From Pseudomonas koreensis (GTDB taxonomy: Bacteria; Pseudomonadota; Gammaproteobacteria; Pseudomonadales; Pseudomonadaceae), in NCBI RefSeq assembly GCF_024169245.1, contig NZ_JALJWP010000001.1, positions 5,503,501-5,567,500 on the forward strand: DNA of 64,000 bases, in the 5' to 3' direction. Below the pieces are notes generated by a model. That model did not search any database. It was not told the origin of the DNA and was given only the letters and a program-made list of their open reading frames with translations. Below are positions 1-9,400 of the stretch, one piece after another (position 1 is the stretch's first letter; each line of letters begins with the position of its first letter). A program made the translations under genes and the position numbers.

Positions 1-684
1 GGTGAAGCGTGAGGTGCTGTCGTTCTCGAGTTTCTTCAGGTGTTTGACGCGTTTGCCCAACTGCACCGTGGCGTAGATCACCAACGGGTTGAACAGCAGA
101 ATCAGCAGCGCCAGCTTCCAGTGCATCCACATCAGGATGCTGGCGGTGCCGAACAGGGTCAGCATCGCGACGAGGAAGCGGCTGAGGGTTTCGCCGACGA
201 ATTTATCGAGGGTATCCAGATCGGTGACCAGGTGCGTGGTCACCGTGCCGCTGCCGAGGCTTTCGTATTCGCCGAGGGAAATACGCTTGAGCCGTTCGAT
301 CAGACGCACGCGAATCCGGTAGACGATATCCTTGGCCAGCCGCGCGAACAGCCGTGACTGCAACACGCCAAAACACAGGGCGCTGCAACGCAGGGTCAGG
401 GTCACCACCAGCATCAGGCCGATATAACCCGCCGCCTGTTGCCACATGCTCGGCAGGAAATGGTTCATGACTTTCAACGCGGCATCGCCGTGGCCGAGCA
501 GGACTTCGTCGACCAGCAATGGCAGCAGCAACGGAATCGGCACACTGCACAACGTCGCCAGCACAGCCACGCCGTTGGCGATCCACAGGGATTTCTTGTG
601 ATGCAGTGCCAGACGCCGGACTTCGGCCCAGCTCAGCCGGTCGACACGCTCTACGGCTGGCGTGTCATCGGCCCGGTCAGACAC
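1..684 (-). CDS. ABC exporter, fused membrane and ATPase subunit (3' end outside window)
   Basis: Reading back from a GTG at 684 gives an open frame to the window edge. It encodes about 228 residues of an ABC type-1 transmembrane domain. A hydrophilic N-terminus is followed by a hydrophobic helix rich in PLLLPLLVDE and then the coupling-loop region with EYESLGSGTVTTHL, typical of MsbA/multidrug half-exporters. The nucleotide-binding domain lies beyond base 1. The GTG overlaps the TGA of the upstream DsbA-family gene (GTGTCTGA), so the two are probably translationally coupled. The substrate cannot be told from this part. I chose the GTG because no in-frame ATG lies near the start of the homologous region. 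Confidence 0.8.
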   Translation of the reverse strand, partial: MSDRADDTPAVERVDRLSWAEVRRLALHHKKSLWIANGVAVLATLCSVPIPLLLPLLVDEVLLGHGDAALKVMNHFLPSMWQQAAGYIGLMLVVTLTLRCSALCFGVLQSRLFARLAKDIVYRIRVRLIERLKRISLGEYESLGSGTVTTHLVTDLDTLDKFVGETLSRFLVAMLTLFGTASILMWMHWKLALLILLFNPLVIYATVQLGKRVKHLKKLENDSTSRFT

Positions 685-1312
685 AGGCCGCGCGCTCCAG
701 CCAGCGGCCGAGCAATGGCGACAGCTCGCTGAGCGGTTGATAGCCGTTGGTCAGCAGCGCCAGTTGACCGTTGCGCTCGGCGAGCAGGGTCGGGAATCCG
801 GCGATGCCCAGATCCTGCACCCAGGTGAAATCGGCCTGGGTCGCCTTGTGCTGGTCGGCATGATCGAACAACGCGGCGAATTCGATACGCGGTACGCCGG
901 CCTGCTCCGCCAGTTCGACCAGCACGCTGGCCTGGGTGACATCGCGACCTTCGGCATAGAACGCCTGCTGGATCAGCCCGACCAGTGTCCACGCGCAATC
1001 CGGCGCCAGACTGCGCGCGGTGACGATGGCGCGACAGGCCGGTTCGGTGTCGTAGACAAAACCGTCAGGCAACGCGTCGTCGAATTTGAACGGCTGGCCG
1101 GTGGCCTCGGTGACCGCTTGCCAGTGCTCAAGAATGTAGCGTCGCGTGGTCGGCTCCAGCGCCGAACCGCTGCCGGTCCGCAAACCGCCAACCACCAGAT
1201 GCAGCTCGACCCCGGCTGCCTGCGCCTGCTCGACCAGTGCCTTGGCCACCGGAGCAAATCCCCAGCACCATGAACACATCGGATCCATCACATAGAGCAG
1301 GCGCGCAGACAT
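677..1312 (-). CDS. DsbA-family (FrnE-like) thioredoxin-fold protein
   Basis: The 211-residue protein starts MSARLLYVMDPMCSWCWGF. The CSWC dithiol motif lies at residues 13-16, followed by a helical insertion and a cis-proline loop (GFPTLL) near residue 175. This is the DsbA/FrnE thioredoxin fold. There is no signal peptide, so it is probably a cytoplasmic disulfide oxidoreductase or isomerase rather than periplasmic DsbA. It is two bases from trhO upstream and overlaps the ABC exporter gene downstream, which suggests one transcript. The redox partner is unknown. Confidence 0.85.
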   Translation of the reverse strand: MSARLLYVMDPMCSWCWGFAPVAKALVEQAQAAGVELHLVVGGLRTGSGSALEPTTRRYILEHWQAVTEATGQPFKFDDALPDGFVYDTEPACRAIVTARSLAPDCAWTLVGLIQQAFYAEGRDVTQASVLVELAEQAGVPRIEFAALFDHADQHKATQADFTWVQDLGIAGFPTLLAERNGQLALLTNGYQPLSELSPLLGRWLERAACV

Positions 1313-1314
1313 GG

Positions 1315-2256
1315 TTAGGCCTCGGTGGATGCTTGCTTATAGTTGTAGCCGATCGGGTGCGGCTGGTTGCGCGCCTTGGCCAGTTCGATCTGCTTTTGCC
1401 GATCGATGGCGCTGCGCCGGGTCTTCTCGCTGAGCTTGTCCCAGCAATGCGGGCAACTGATACCGGCGACGTAGTGCTCGGAGGCGCGATCCTCAACGCT
1501 GACCGGTGTGCGGCAGGCATGACATTGATCGTAGTCGCCTTCGGTCAGGTCGTGACGCACGGTCACGCGGTTGTCGAAGACGAAGCAGTCGCCGCGCCAC
1601 TTGGTTTCTTCCTGCGGCACCTCTTCGAGGTACTTCAGGATGCCGCCCTTGAGGTGGTAGACCTCTTCGAAACCTTCGCCGAGCATGTAGCTCGAGGCTT
1701 TTTCGCAGCGAATGCCGCCGGTGCAGAACATCGCGACCTTCTTGTGCACGGCCGGATCGAAGTGTTCTTTGATGTAGTCGGGAAACTCGCGAAAACTGGT
1801 GGTTTTCGGATCGATGGCGCCTTCGAAGGTGCCGATCGACACTTCGTAGTCGTTGCGCGTGTCGATCAGCAGCACTTGCGGGTCGCTGATCAGCGCGTTC
1901 CAGTCCTGCGGCTCGACGTAGGTGCCGACCTTCTTGTTCGGGTCGACGCCTTCGACGCCGAGGGTGACGATCTCTTTCTTCAGCTTGACCTTGGTGCGGT
2001 AGAACGGCTGCTCGTCGCAGTACGATTCCTTGTGGTCGATGTCGACCATGCGTGGATCGTTCTTCAGCCAGGCGAGCAGACCGTCGATGCCTTCGCGGGT
2101 GCCGGAAACCGTGCCGTTGATGCCTTCTTCGGCGATCAACAGGGTGCCTTTGATGCCGTTGTCGACCATCGCTTGCAGCAGTGGCTCGCGCAGGTTGACG
2201 TAATCTTCGAGGGTGACGAACTTGTACAGTGCCGCTACGACAATCGGTTGTGTCAT
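1315..2256 (-). CDS. trhO: tRNA uridine(34) hydroxylase (rhodanese family)
   Basis: The 313-residue protein matches the TrhO/YceA family, which uses O2 to make 5-hydroxyuridine at the wobble position of tRNA. An N-terminal UPF0176-type domain (about residues 1-110) is followed by a rhodanese domain. Its catalytic loop is CTGGIRCEK near residue 178, and a C-terminal zinc-like cluster has CHAC and CPHC. The length agrees with the family. The ATG at 2256 is preceded by a GGAG-type site. It starts a tight minus-strand group with the DsbA-family gene. Confidence 0.93.
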   Translation of the reverse strand: MTQPIVVAALYKFVTLEDYVNLREPLLQAMVDNGIKGTLLIAEEGINGTVSGTREGIDGLLAWLKNDPRMVDIDHKESYCDEQPFYRTKVKLKKEIVTLGVEGVDPNKKVGTYVEPQDWNALISDPQVLLIDTRNDYEVSIGTFEGAIDPKTTSFREFPDYIKEHFDPAVHKKVAMFCTGGIRCEKASSYMLGEGFEEVYHLKGGILKYLEEVPQEETKWRGDCFVFDNRVTVRHDLTEGDYDQCHACRTPVSVEDRASEHYVAGISCPHCWDKLSEKTRRSAIDRQKQIELAKARNQPHPIGYNYKQASTEA

Positions 2257-2302
2257 GGGTATTTCTCCAGGTGGCTACCCTCGCAAAGGGTGAACCGGAT
2301 TC

Positions 2303-2332
2303 AAAAAAAACGCGCCGGCTAAGCGGCGCGTT
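2303..2332 (-). terminator. intrinsic terminator downstream of bolA
   Basis: On the minus strand a GC-rich stem (AACGCGCCG paired with CGGCGCGTT) is followed directly by eight T residues. It lies between the bolA stop and the trhO start, so it should end bolA transcription before trhO. Confidence 0.75.
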
Positions 2333-2351
2333 GCGGATTCTAGCAAAAACA

Positions 2352-2407
2352 TCACCGCCTGCGGCAGTTCCCTGCAGGAGCTGCCGATGGCGGCGATCTT
2401 TTGATCT
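2352..2407. repeat. degenerate REP pair, GCAGC-type
   Basis: A decayed copy of the GATCGCAGCC..GGCAGCTCC palindrome family seen intact elsewhere in the window. The right half (GGAGCTGCCG..GGCGATC) is recognisable and the left half is eroded. It abuts the bolA stop codon. Confidence 0.6.
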
Positions 2408-2706
2408 TAATGTTTGCTACCGCCAGCACAGGTCGGCGACGCCGGGGCGCCATCGATCTCTGCCCACTCCTGCGGGGTGTAGGTGTGCAGTGCCAACGCA
2501 TGGAACTCGCCCATCAGCTCGCCGAGCGTGCCGTAGACTTTCTGGTGACGCTTGACCCGGTTCAGGCCTTCGAACTGCGCGCTGACCACCACAGCCTTGT
2601 AGTGGGTCTGTAACCCGCGACTGTGCATGTGGCTTTCGTCCAGCACCTGCAGATGCTCAGGCTGTAACAGGGCCAGCGTCGATTCGATGCGTTGTTGCAT
2701 GGTCAT
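2407..2706 (-). CDS. BolA-family protein
   Basis: The 99-residue protein has the BolA fold: an N-terminal helix (QQRIESTLALLQPEHLQVLDE), then HMHSRG, VVVSAQFEGL, RVKRHQKVYGTL and a conserved late HALALHTYTPQEW. BolA proteins pair with monothiol glutaredoxins and handle Fe-S clusters, or act on morphology genes. I start at the ATG at 2706 because GGAG lies six bases upstream. A GTG one codon earlier is possible. The gene follows the DUF2059 gene and fumC in an order I recall from other pseudomonads. Confidence 0.9.
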   Translation of the reverse strand: MTMQQRIESTLALLQPEHLQVLDESHMHSRGLQTHYKAVVVSAQFEGLNRVKRHQKVYGTLGELMGEFHALALHTYTPQEWAEIDGAPASPTCAGGSKH

Positions 2707-2718
2707 CACGAACTCCGC

Positions 2719-3240
2719 TTACTTCTTCTTGGCCGGCGCAGCAGCGCCTTTCGGGTCCAGCTCTTTGGTCATGTCGTCGAGCAGCTTGTTGACCACCGGC
2801 ACCGCGCTTTCCAGTTTGCCCTGGGTCATCTGCGCCGACTGCTGGGTCAGCTGTGGCATTTTTTCGAGGACTTTCTTGCCCAGTGGCGACTGGTAGAAAG
2901 CCACCAGATCCTTCAGCTCGGACTCGCTGAAGTTGCTGGTGTAGAGCTTGACCATGTCCGGCTTGAGCTTGTTCCAGCCGATGGCCTGGTCCAGCGCGGC
3001 GTTGGCCTTGGCCTGGTAGGTTTCGAGAACGGCTTTCTTCGACTCAGGCGCTTTGGTCTGTTCAAAGCGCTGGGCGAACATTTGCTGCACTTGCATGTAC
3101 ACCGGGGTGCCCAGCTTGTCAGCGTGAGCCAGCGTCAGGAAAGCTTCGGCACTGGCGTTGTGGCTGGCGGTATCGGCAAGCACCTGGCCGCTGGCGCAAA
3201 CCAGTGCAACCGCGGTACAGATGGCGCGAAGACGAGTCAT
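2719..3240 (-). CDS. DUF2059 periplasmic protein
   Basis: The 173-residue product starts MTRLRAICTAVALVCASG and has a clear Sec signal peptide with cleavage near QVLA. The mature part is mostly helical and contains the DUF2059 core (KLYTSNFSESELKDLVAFYQSPLGKK). It ends in a lysine-rich tail after an Ala/Pro stretch. The function is unknown. I trimmed upstream codons and chose the ATG at 3240 because AAGGAAA sits at the right distance and the signal peptide starts there. Confidence 0.85.
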   Translation of the reverse strand: MTRLRAICTAVALVCASGQVLADTASHNASAEAFLTLAHADKLGTPVYMQVQQMFAQRFEQTKAPESKKAVLETYQAKANAALDQAIGWNKLKPDMVKLYTSNFSESELKDLVAFYQSPLGKKVLEKMPQLTQQSAQMTQGKLESAVPVVNKLLDDMTKELDPKGAAAPAKKK

Positions 3241-3431
3241 CGAGTTTCCTTTAAGCAAAGCGAGGTCGAACCCCAAGGGCGACCATTCTGCGCCTAACAA
3301 TCGCTGTGGCTCAACCCCCGACCCTTGCCGCGCTTGATTGGCGGGGCTTTGCGGTCAACAATCGAGCCGATGGAACCACCCGGGCCGATGCCGGCCTAAA
3401 TTGCGCCAACAGACCAACAGGAGTGTGCACG

Positions 3432-4826
3432 ATGAGCCGTATCGAAACCGACAGCCTGGGCCAGATCGAAGTCCCGGACGACGCTTACTGGGGTGCTCAG
3501 ACGCAACGCTCGCTGATCAACTTCGCCATCGGCCAGGAACGCATGCCGCTACCGGTGCTGCATGCCCTGGCGCTGATCAAGAAAGCCGCCGCGCGGGTCA
3601 ACGACCGCAACGGCGATCTGCCCGCCGACATCGCCCGGCTGATCGAACAGGCCGCCGATGAAGTCCTCGCCGGTGAGCACGACGAGCAGTTTCCGCTGGT
3701 GGTCTGGCAGACCGGCAGCGGCACCCAGAGCAACATGAACGTCAACGAAGTGATCGCCGGTCGCGCCAACGAACTGGCCGGCAACCCGCGCGGCGGCAAG
3801 TCGCCGGTGCACCCGAACGATCACGTCAACCGCTCGCAAAGCTCCAACGACTGCTTCCCCACCGCCATGAGCATTGCCACCGCCAAAGCGGTGCAGGAAC
3901 AGCTGCTGCCGGCGATTGCCGAGTTGTCCGGCGGCCTTGCTGAACTGGCGGCACGGCACATGAAACTGGTGAAGACCGGGCGCACGCACATGATGGACGC
4001 GACGCCGATCACCTTCGGTCAGGAGCTGTCCGGGTTCATCGCGCAACTGGATTATGCCGAGCGCGCGATTCGTGCCGCGCTGCCGGCGGTCTGCGAACTG
4101 GCTCAGGGCGGCACTGCGGTGGGCACCGGGCTGAATTCGCCGCACGGTTTCGGTGAAGCGATTGCCGCCGAACTTGCAGCACTCTCAGGTTTGCCGTTCG
4201 TCACCGCGCCGAACAAATTCGCTGCGCTGGCGGGCCATGAGCCGCTGGTCACTTTGTCCGGCGCGCTGAAAACCCTCGCCGTGGCGTTGATGAAGATCGC
4301 CAATGACCTGCGTCTGCTGGGCTCAGGTCCGCGCGCGGGTTTCGCTGAAGTGAAGCTGCCAGCCAACGAGCCGGGCAGTTCGATCATGCCCGGCAAGGTC
4401 AACCCGACCCAGTGCGAAGCGCTGTCGATGCTCGCCTGTCAGGTGCTCGGCAACGACGTGGCGATCGGTATTGCTGCGAGCCAGGGGCACTTGCAGTTGA
4501 ACGTGTTCAAACCGGTGATCATCCACAACCTGCTGCAATCGATCCGTTTGCTCGGCGATGGCTGCAGCAACTTCCAGCAGCACTGCATCGCCGGACTCGA
4601 ACCCGATGCCGAGGCCATGGCCAAACATCTGGAGCGTGGGCTGATGCTGGTGACCGCGCTGAACCCACATATTGGTTATGACAAATCGGCGGAGATCGCC
4701 AAGAAGGCCTACAGCGAAGGGTTGACCTTGCGTGAGGCGGCGCTGCAGTTGGGTTATCTGACCGATGAAGAGTTCGATGCGTGGGTGCGGCCGGAGAACA
4801 TGATCGAGGCTGGCGCCAAGGGCTAA
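3432..4826 (+). CDS. fumC: class II fumarate hydratase
   Basis: The 464-residue enzyme interconverts fumarate and L-malate in the TCA cycle. It has the fumarase/aspartase signature [11 protein letters not shown] near residue 318, the substrate loops [12 protein letters not shown] and [11 protein letters not shown], and the class II length. This is the Fe-S-free, oxidant-stable type. The ATG at 3432 is preceded by AGGAG about nine bases upstream. A longer reading adds an N-terminal tail not typical of the family. A REPIN follows the stop. Confidence 0.96.
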   Translation: MSRIETDSLGQIEVPDDAYWGAQTQRSLINFAIGQERMPLPVLHALALIKKAAARVNDRNGDLPADIARLIEQAADEVLAGEHDEQFPLVVWQTGSGTQSNMNVNEVIAGRANELAGNPRGGKSPVHPNDHVNRSQSSNDCFPTAMSIATAKAVQEQLLPAIAELSGGLAELAARHMKLVKTGRTHMMDATPITFGQELSGFIAQLDYAERAIRAALPAVCELAQGGTAVGTGLNSPHGFGEAIAAELAALSGLPFVTAPNKFAALAGHEPLVTLSGALKTLAVALMKIANDLRLLGSGPRAGFAEVKLPANEPGSSIMPGKVNPTQCEALSMLACQVLGNDVAIGIAASQGHLQLNVFKPVIIHNLLQSIRLLGDGCSNFQQHCIAGLEPDAEAMAKHLERGLMLVTALNPHIGYDKSAEIAKKAYSEGLTLREAALQLGYLTDEEFDAWVRPENMIEAGAKG

Positions 4827-4831
4827 AGCAA

Positions 4832-4910
4832 AAGATCGCAGCCTTCGGCAGCTCCTACAGGGAAACGCATTCCAATTGTAGGAGCTGCCGCAGGCTGCGA
4901 TCTTTTGATC
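4832..4910. repeat. REPIN, GCAGC-type
   Basis: Two inverted copies of GATCGCAGCCTTCGGCAGCT face each other around a short loop containing GGAAACGCATTCCAATTG. It lies between the convergent fumC and DMT transporter genes. Confidence 0.9.
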
Positions 4911-4911
4911 T

Positions 4912-5865
4912 TCAGGCCATGCGCATCCGCCGCGCCCTGAGCCCGGCAATCAACGACGGCCCCAACGCCACCAGCGCCGAACCCAGCACCACCAGCACCG
5001 CCCCGCCATAGCCCAGCGCATTGATCTGCTCGGCATGCACATACTCGGGCCAGATCCGCGCCGCAATCGCCACCGCAACGAATGTCACCAACGGCGTGAT
5101 CGCCAGCGTCGCACTGACCCGCGACGCTTCCCAATGCGCCAGCGCTTCGGCGAATGCGCCGTAAGCGATCAAGGTATTCATGCAGCACGCCAGCAACAGC
5201 CAGCCCTGCAGCGGGCTCAGCTCCAGCGCTTCCAGCGGATGCACCCAAGGCGTCAGCAACAGCGCGCAGAACAGATAGATCACCATCATCACCTGCAACG
5301 AATTCCACACCGTCAGCAATTGCTTCTGCCCCAGCGCGTAAAAGGTCCAGACGGTCGACGCCAGCAACACCAACAGCACGCCAGCGGTGTAATCGGACAG
5401 CGAGGTCAGCAGTTCGGCCAGGCGCTGATTGAAGAACAGGCCAAAGCCGATCAGCAGCACCAGCAAGCCGATGCCCTGGCCGATGCTGAAGCGCTCCTTG
5501 AACACGAACAGGCTGGCAATCAGCAACATGATCGGGCCCATTTGCACCACCAGTTGCGCGGTGCCGGGGCTGAGCAGGTTGAGACCCATCAGGTACAGCA
5601 CGTAATTGCCGACCAGCCCCAGCACGGCCATCAGCACCAGCCAGCTGCCCTTGGGCCCGAGCACCTTGCGACTCGGCAGACGTTTTACCGAGGCCAGATA
5701 AATGAACAGGCAGCCGCCGGACACCAACAGGCGAAACCAGGTCACCGTGACCGGGTCCATCACCTGCAGCACCTGTTTGAGCTTGATCGGCAGGATGCCC
5801 CACAGAAATGCGGTCAGCAGCGCCAGGAACAGTCCGTACACCCAGCGCCCCGATGAAATGTGCAT
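4912..5865 (-). CDS. EamA-family (DMT) transporter
   Basis: The 317-residue protein is almost wholly hydrophobic, with about ten membrane helices in two EamA repeats. The first begins LFLALLTAFLWGILPI and the second includes GVLLVLLASTVWTFYALGQK. Members export amino acids, metabolites or drugs, and the substrate here cannot be assigned. The tail is short and basic (RARRMRMA). It converges on fumC and has its own upstream region. Confidence 0.9.
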   Translation of the reverse strand: MHISSGRWVYGLFLALLTAFLWGILPIKLKQVLQVMDPVTVTWFRLLVSGGCLFIYLASVKRLPSRKVLGPKGSWLVLMAVLGLVGNYVLYLMGLNLLSPGTAQLVVQMGPIMLLIASLFVFKERFSIGQGIGLLVLLIGFGLFFNQRLAELLTSLSDYTAGVLLVLLASTVWTFYALGQKQLLTVWNSLQVMMVIYLFCALLLTPWVHPLEALELSPLQGWLLLACCMNTLIAYGAFAEALAHWEASRVSATLAITPLVTFVAVAIAARIWPEYVHAEQINALGYGGAVLVVLGSALVALGPSLIAGLRARRMRMA

Positions 5866-6075
5866 GCGATCCCCAAAAGCCTGCTGACAAGAACACTCAT
5901 TCTAGGCGCCCGACCGCGCACAACACAGGGACAGTTGCCGGCAGGCCGCGAATGAAACTGTGCAGGTCGCAGGAGTAAACCGCCGCGCCGCCGTTGATCG
6001 GCCGGACAGGCGCGCCAAGTGCTTCAGGCATAAGCTGATTGCAGACTTTTCCACGCATTGATCAGGGAGACCGAC

Positions 6076-6267
6076 ATGTACGCCATGCGCGCCGAGGACA
6101 GCGCCCCCGCCACCCGTTTTCGCAGCGACCGCGTGTGCCGGGTCAATGGCGAGCTGTATTTCAGCACCCGGGAAAATACCCTCGAGGGGCCGTTTGACGG
6201 TCAGGTGATCGAGCGGGAGATTCAGGCATATATAGCGCGGATGCAGCGGCAGGACTCCAGCCGCTGA
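6076..6267 (+). CDS. small DUF6316-like protein
   Basis: A 63-residue protein starts MYAMRAEDSAPATRFRSDR and contains YFSTRENTLEGPF and a C-terminal helix. It resembles the small Pseudomonas DUF6316 family as I remember it, and no function is known. AGGGAG six bases before the ATG at 6076 fixes the start. The 210 bases upstream show no other gene. A REPIN follows the stop. Confidence 0.75.
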   Translation: MYAMRAEDSAPATRFRSDRVCRVNGELYFSTRENTLEGPFDGQVIEREIQAYIARMQRQDSSR

Positions 6268-6281
6268 ACCGCGGCGCTGCC

Positions 6282-6346
6282 TTCGCGAGCAGGCTCGCTC
6301 CCACAGGGGAATACCGTCACCTGTGGGAGCGAGCCTGCTCGCGAAG
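6282..6346. repeat. REPIN, GAGCGAGC-type
   Basis: Inverted copies of TTCGCGAGCAGGCTCGCTCC / GGGAGCGAGCCTGCTCGCGA separated by a short loop. It lies between the convergent DUF6316-like and thiolase genes. Confidence 0.9.
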
Positions 6347-6370
6347 GGGCCTGAACAGGCAACCAATCCT

Positions 6371-7555
6371 TTAGCGCACCGCCTCAAACAACCCCGTCGC
6401 CCCCATCCCGCCACCCACACACATGGTGACGATGCCGTAACGCAGATTGCGTCGCTGCAATTCCCGAATCAAATGCCCAACCTGGCGCGAGCCGGTCATG
6501 CCGAACGGGTGGCCGATGGAAATCGAGCCGCCATTGACGTTGTACTTCTCGTTATCGATTTCCAACCGATCACGGCTGTAGAGACACTGCGAAGCGAACG
6601 CCTCGTTCAACTCCCACAGATCGATATCCGCGACTTGCAGGCCCTTGGCCTTGAGCAGCTTTGGCACTGAGAACACCGGGCCGATGCCCATTTCGTCCGG
6701 CTCGCAACCGGCCACAGTGAAACCGCGGAAAAACGCTTTGGGTTTGAGCCCCAGCTCCAGCGCCTTGTCCAGGCTCATCACCAGCGTCATCGAGGCACCG
6801 TCGGACAGTTGCGATGAATTGCCCGCCGTCACCGAACCGTCGTCGGCAAATACCGGTTTCAAACCGGCAAGGCTTTCGTAGGTCGTGTCCGGGCGGTTGC
6901 AGTCGTCGCGCTCGACGACGCCATCGACAATCTGCACCTCGCCGCTGTTCTTGTCTTCGACGCGGTATTTCACCGCCATCGGCACGATTTCATCATCGAA
7001 CAGGCCGGCAGCCTGCGCTTGCGCCGTGCGCATCTGGCTCTGCAGCGCGTAACGATCCTGCGCCTCGCGGCTGACGCCATAACGCCGGGCGACCACTTCG
7101 GCAGTCTGGCCCATGGTGTAGTAGATGCCGGGGGTCTGTTGCTTGAGCAGAGGATTGATCAGGTGATCGGTGTTGACGCTTTTCAGGGTAAGGCTGATCG
7201 ACTCGACGCCACCGGCAACGATGATCTCGCTGCAACCGGAGGCGATCTGGTTGGCGGCAATCGCAATCGCCTGCAGGCCCGACGAGCAGAAACGGTTGAG
7301 GGTCATGCCGGCGGTGCCGGTGCCCAATCGCGAGAGCACCGCGACGTTGCGGCCGATGTTGTAGCCCTGCGCGCCTTCGTTGGAGCCGGCGCCGACGATG
7401 CAGTCCTCGACGCTGGCCGGGTCGATATCGTTGCGTGTCAGCAGCGCATTGACGCAGTGGGCCGCCATGTCATCGGGGCGGGTCTGGTTGAACTTGCCGC
7501 GAAAGGATTTGGCCAGGCCGGTCCGCACGCTGTCGACGATCACCACTTCACGCAT
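6371..7555 (-). CDS. thiolase (acetyl-CoA C-acyltransferase family)
   Basis: The 394-residue enzyme has the full thiolase set: active-site Cys in NRFCSSGLQAIA near residue 91, NEAFA near 324, GGSISIGHPFG near 348 and the C-terminal Cys in CVGGGMGATGLFE. It condenses or cleaves acyl-CoA with CoA, in beta-oxidation or acetoacetyl-CoA turnover. The ATG at 7555 is preceded by GAGG six bases away. An earlier ATG is less well placed. No FadB partner is adjacent, so the substrate chain length is open. Confidence 0.93.
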   Translation of the reverse strand: MREVVIVDSVRTGLAKSFRGKFNQTRPDDMAAHCVNALLTRNDIDPASVEDCIVGAGSNEGAQGYNIGRNVAVLSRLGTGTAGMTLNRFCSSGLQAIAIAANQIASGCSEIIVAGGVESISLTLKSVNTDHLINPLLKQQTPGIYYTMGQTAEVVARRYGVSREAQDRYALQSQMRTAQAQAAGLFDDEIVPMAVKYRVEDKNSGEVQIVDGVVERDDCNRPDTTYESLAGLKPVFADDGSVTAGNSSQLSDGASMTLVMSLDKALELGLKPKAFFRGFTVAGCEPDEMGIGPVFSVPKLLKAKGLQVADIDLWELNEAFASQCLYSRDRLEIDNEKYNVNGGSISIGHPFGMTGSRQVGHLIRELQRRNLRYGIVTMCVGGGMGATGLFEAVR

Positions 7556-7658
7556 GGCATACCTCATTGTTGTTGTCGGTTGAAAGTGGACCTGAGCATA
7601 AGCCCACCTTCTTGCCGACCGTGAGGATCATTCACCCGGCGTATGCGCGGCCATCGCT

Positions 7659-9173
7659 TCAGTCCTTGTGTTTTTTGGCCTTCTTGTCGGATTTCTCGAA
7701 CGCGTCTTCCAGCGCACGGTTGATCGTGCGCAGGACTTTCACCCGTGCCCAGCGTTTGTCGTTGGCCTCGACCAGCGTCCACGGCGCGATCTCGGTGCTG
7801 GTGCGATCGACCATGTCGCCCACTGCCGCGCGATAGGCGTCCCACTTTTCGCGGTTGCGCCAGTCGTCCTCGGTGATCTTGAAACGCTTGAAGGAGATCT
7901 CTTCACGCTCCTGAAAGCGCTCCATTTGCGTGTCCTTATCGATGGCCAGCCAGAACTTGACGACGATCACGCCGGCGTCGGCCAGTTGCTCTTCGAAGTC
8001 GTTGATCTCGCCGTAAGCGCGCAGCCAGTCGGCCTGGGTGCAGAAGCCTTCGATGCGCTCGACCAGCACCCGCCCATACCACGAGCGATCGAACACGGTG
8101 AATTTGCCCCGCGCCGGAATGTGCCGCCAGAACCGCCACAGGTAGGGTTGCGCGCGTTCTTCTTCGGTTGGCGCGGCGATCGGCACGATGCTGTACTGAC
8201 GCGGGTCGAGTGCGGCGGCGACGCGGCGGATCGCCCCACCCTTGCCCGCCGCGTCATTGCCTTCGAACACCGCGATCAGCGCATGGCGACGCATGCGTTT
8301 GTCGCGCATCAGCCTGGACAGGCGCGCCTGCTCGGTGATCAGCTGTTCTTCGTAGTCTTTCTTGTCCAGACGCTGTGTCAGGTCGAGGCTGTCGAGCAGG
8401 TTCAACTGATCGACCGGCGTACCCAGCGGCGCGGCACTGACTTCGTGGGGATTGACCTCGGCACGCTTGAGCGCATTTTGCAGGCCTTCGAGGAGAATCT
8501 TGCCCACCACCAGGCTGCGGTAATTGGCGTCGGCACCTTCGATGACGTGCCACGGCGCGTAATCGCGGCTGGTGCGGCGCAACACGCGCTCGCCGTATTT
8601 GACGAACTTGTCGTAGGTCTGTGATTGCTGCCAGTCCAGCGGACTGATGCGCCAGCTGTGCAGCGGGTCGTCAGCCAATGACTTGAGCCGCGCTTTCATC
8701 TGTTTTTTGGACAGGTGAAACCAGAACTTGAAGATCAGCGCGCCTTCATCGCAAAGCATCTTTTCCAGACGCTCGGCGCCGGCAATGGCCTGGTCCAGAC
8801 GCGGATCCTTGAACAGCCCATGGACCCTGCCCTGGAGCATCTGGCTGTACCAGTTGCCGAAGAAAATCCCCATCCGCCCCTTGGCCGGCAGCATGCGCCA
8901 GTAGCGCCACGCCGGTGGCCGTGCGAGTTCTTCATCGGTTTGCTGGTCGAAGGTGCGCACTTCGATCAGGCGCGGGTCCATCCATTCATTGAGCAGCTTG
9001 ACCGTCTCGCCCTTGCCCGCCCCTTCGATGCCGTTGATCAGGATGATCACCGGGAAACGCTTCTGCTGCTGCAACTCGAACTGCGCTTCCAGCAAGGCTT
9101 CACGCAGCGCAGGGACCGCCGCCTCATAAGTGTCTTTGTCGATGGCGTGACCGATTTCAGCGGATTCAAACAT
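7659..9173 (-). CDS. pap: polyphosphate:AMP phosphotransferase (two PPK2 domains)
   Basis: The 504-residue protein carries two tandem PPK2 domains. The N-terminal copy (about residues 1-250) has GIEGAGKGET but an altered FFGNWYS in place of the catalytic DRSWYGR. The C-terminal copy (about 260-500) keeps GNDAAGKGGA and FDRSWYGR. This is the class II PPK2 layout of PAP, in which the C-terminal domain is the active one and phosphorylates AMP to ADP with polyphosphate. I start at the ATG at 9173 (MFESAEIGHAIDK), which fits family length. The tail is lysine-rich. Confidence 0.9.
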   Translation of the reverse strand: MFESAEIGHAIDKDTYEAAVPALREALLEAQFELQQQKRFPVIILINGIEGAGKGETVKLLNEWMDPRLIEVRTFDQQTDEELARPPAWRYWRMLPAKGRMGIFFGNWYSQMLQGRVHGLFKDPRLDQAIAGAERLEKMLCDEGALIFKFWFHLSKKQMKARLKSLADDPLHSWRISPLDWQQSQTYDKFVKYGERVLRRTSRDYAPWHVIEGADANYRSLVVGKILLEGLQNALKRAEVNPHEVSAAPLGTPVDQLNLLDSLDLTQRLDKKDYEEQLITEQARLSRLMRDKRMRRHALIAVFEGNDAAGKGGAIRRVAAALDPRQYSIVPIAAPTEEERAQPYLWRFWRHIPARGKFTVFDRSWYGRVLVERIEGFCTQADWLRAYGEINDFEEQLADAGVIVVKFWLAIDKDTQMERFQEREEISFKRFKITEDDWRNREKWDAYRAAVGDMVDRTSTEIAPWTLVEANDKRWARVKVLRTINRALEDAFEKSDKKAKKHKD

Positions 9174-9229
9174 GGGACGGCTCCTTCCAGGGTTCAGCAA
9201 GACTAGCGGATGATTGCAGCACCTGAACA

Positions 9230-9301
9230 GATCGCAGCCTTCGGCAGCTCCTACATTTGCAATGCGTTTCCCTGTAGGAGCTGCCGAAGGCTGCGATCTT
9301 T
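9230..9301. repeat. REPIN, GCAGC-type
   Basis: ATCGCAGCCTTCGGCAGCTCC and its inverted copy flank a loop with ATTTGCAATGCGTTTCCC. It occupies the divergent gap between pap and mnmC. Confidence 0.9.
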
Positions 9302-9400
9302 TGAAATTTTCCCTGACACGCCCAAATCCCGTCTTGTGCTGGATCAGGCAGCTCGCGCGCGATCGGCTAGAATGGCCGCCTTGTGTTTGCCGAGCCTGCC

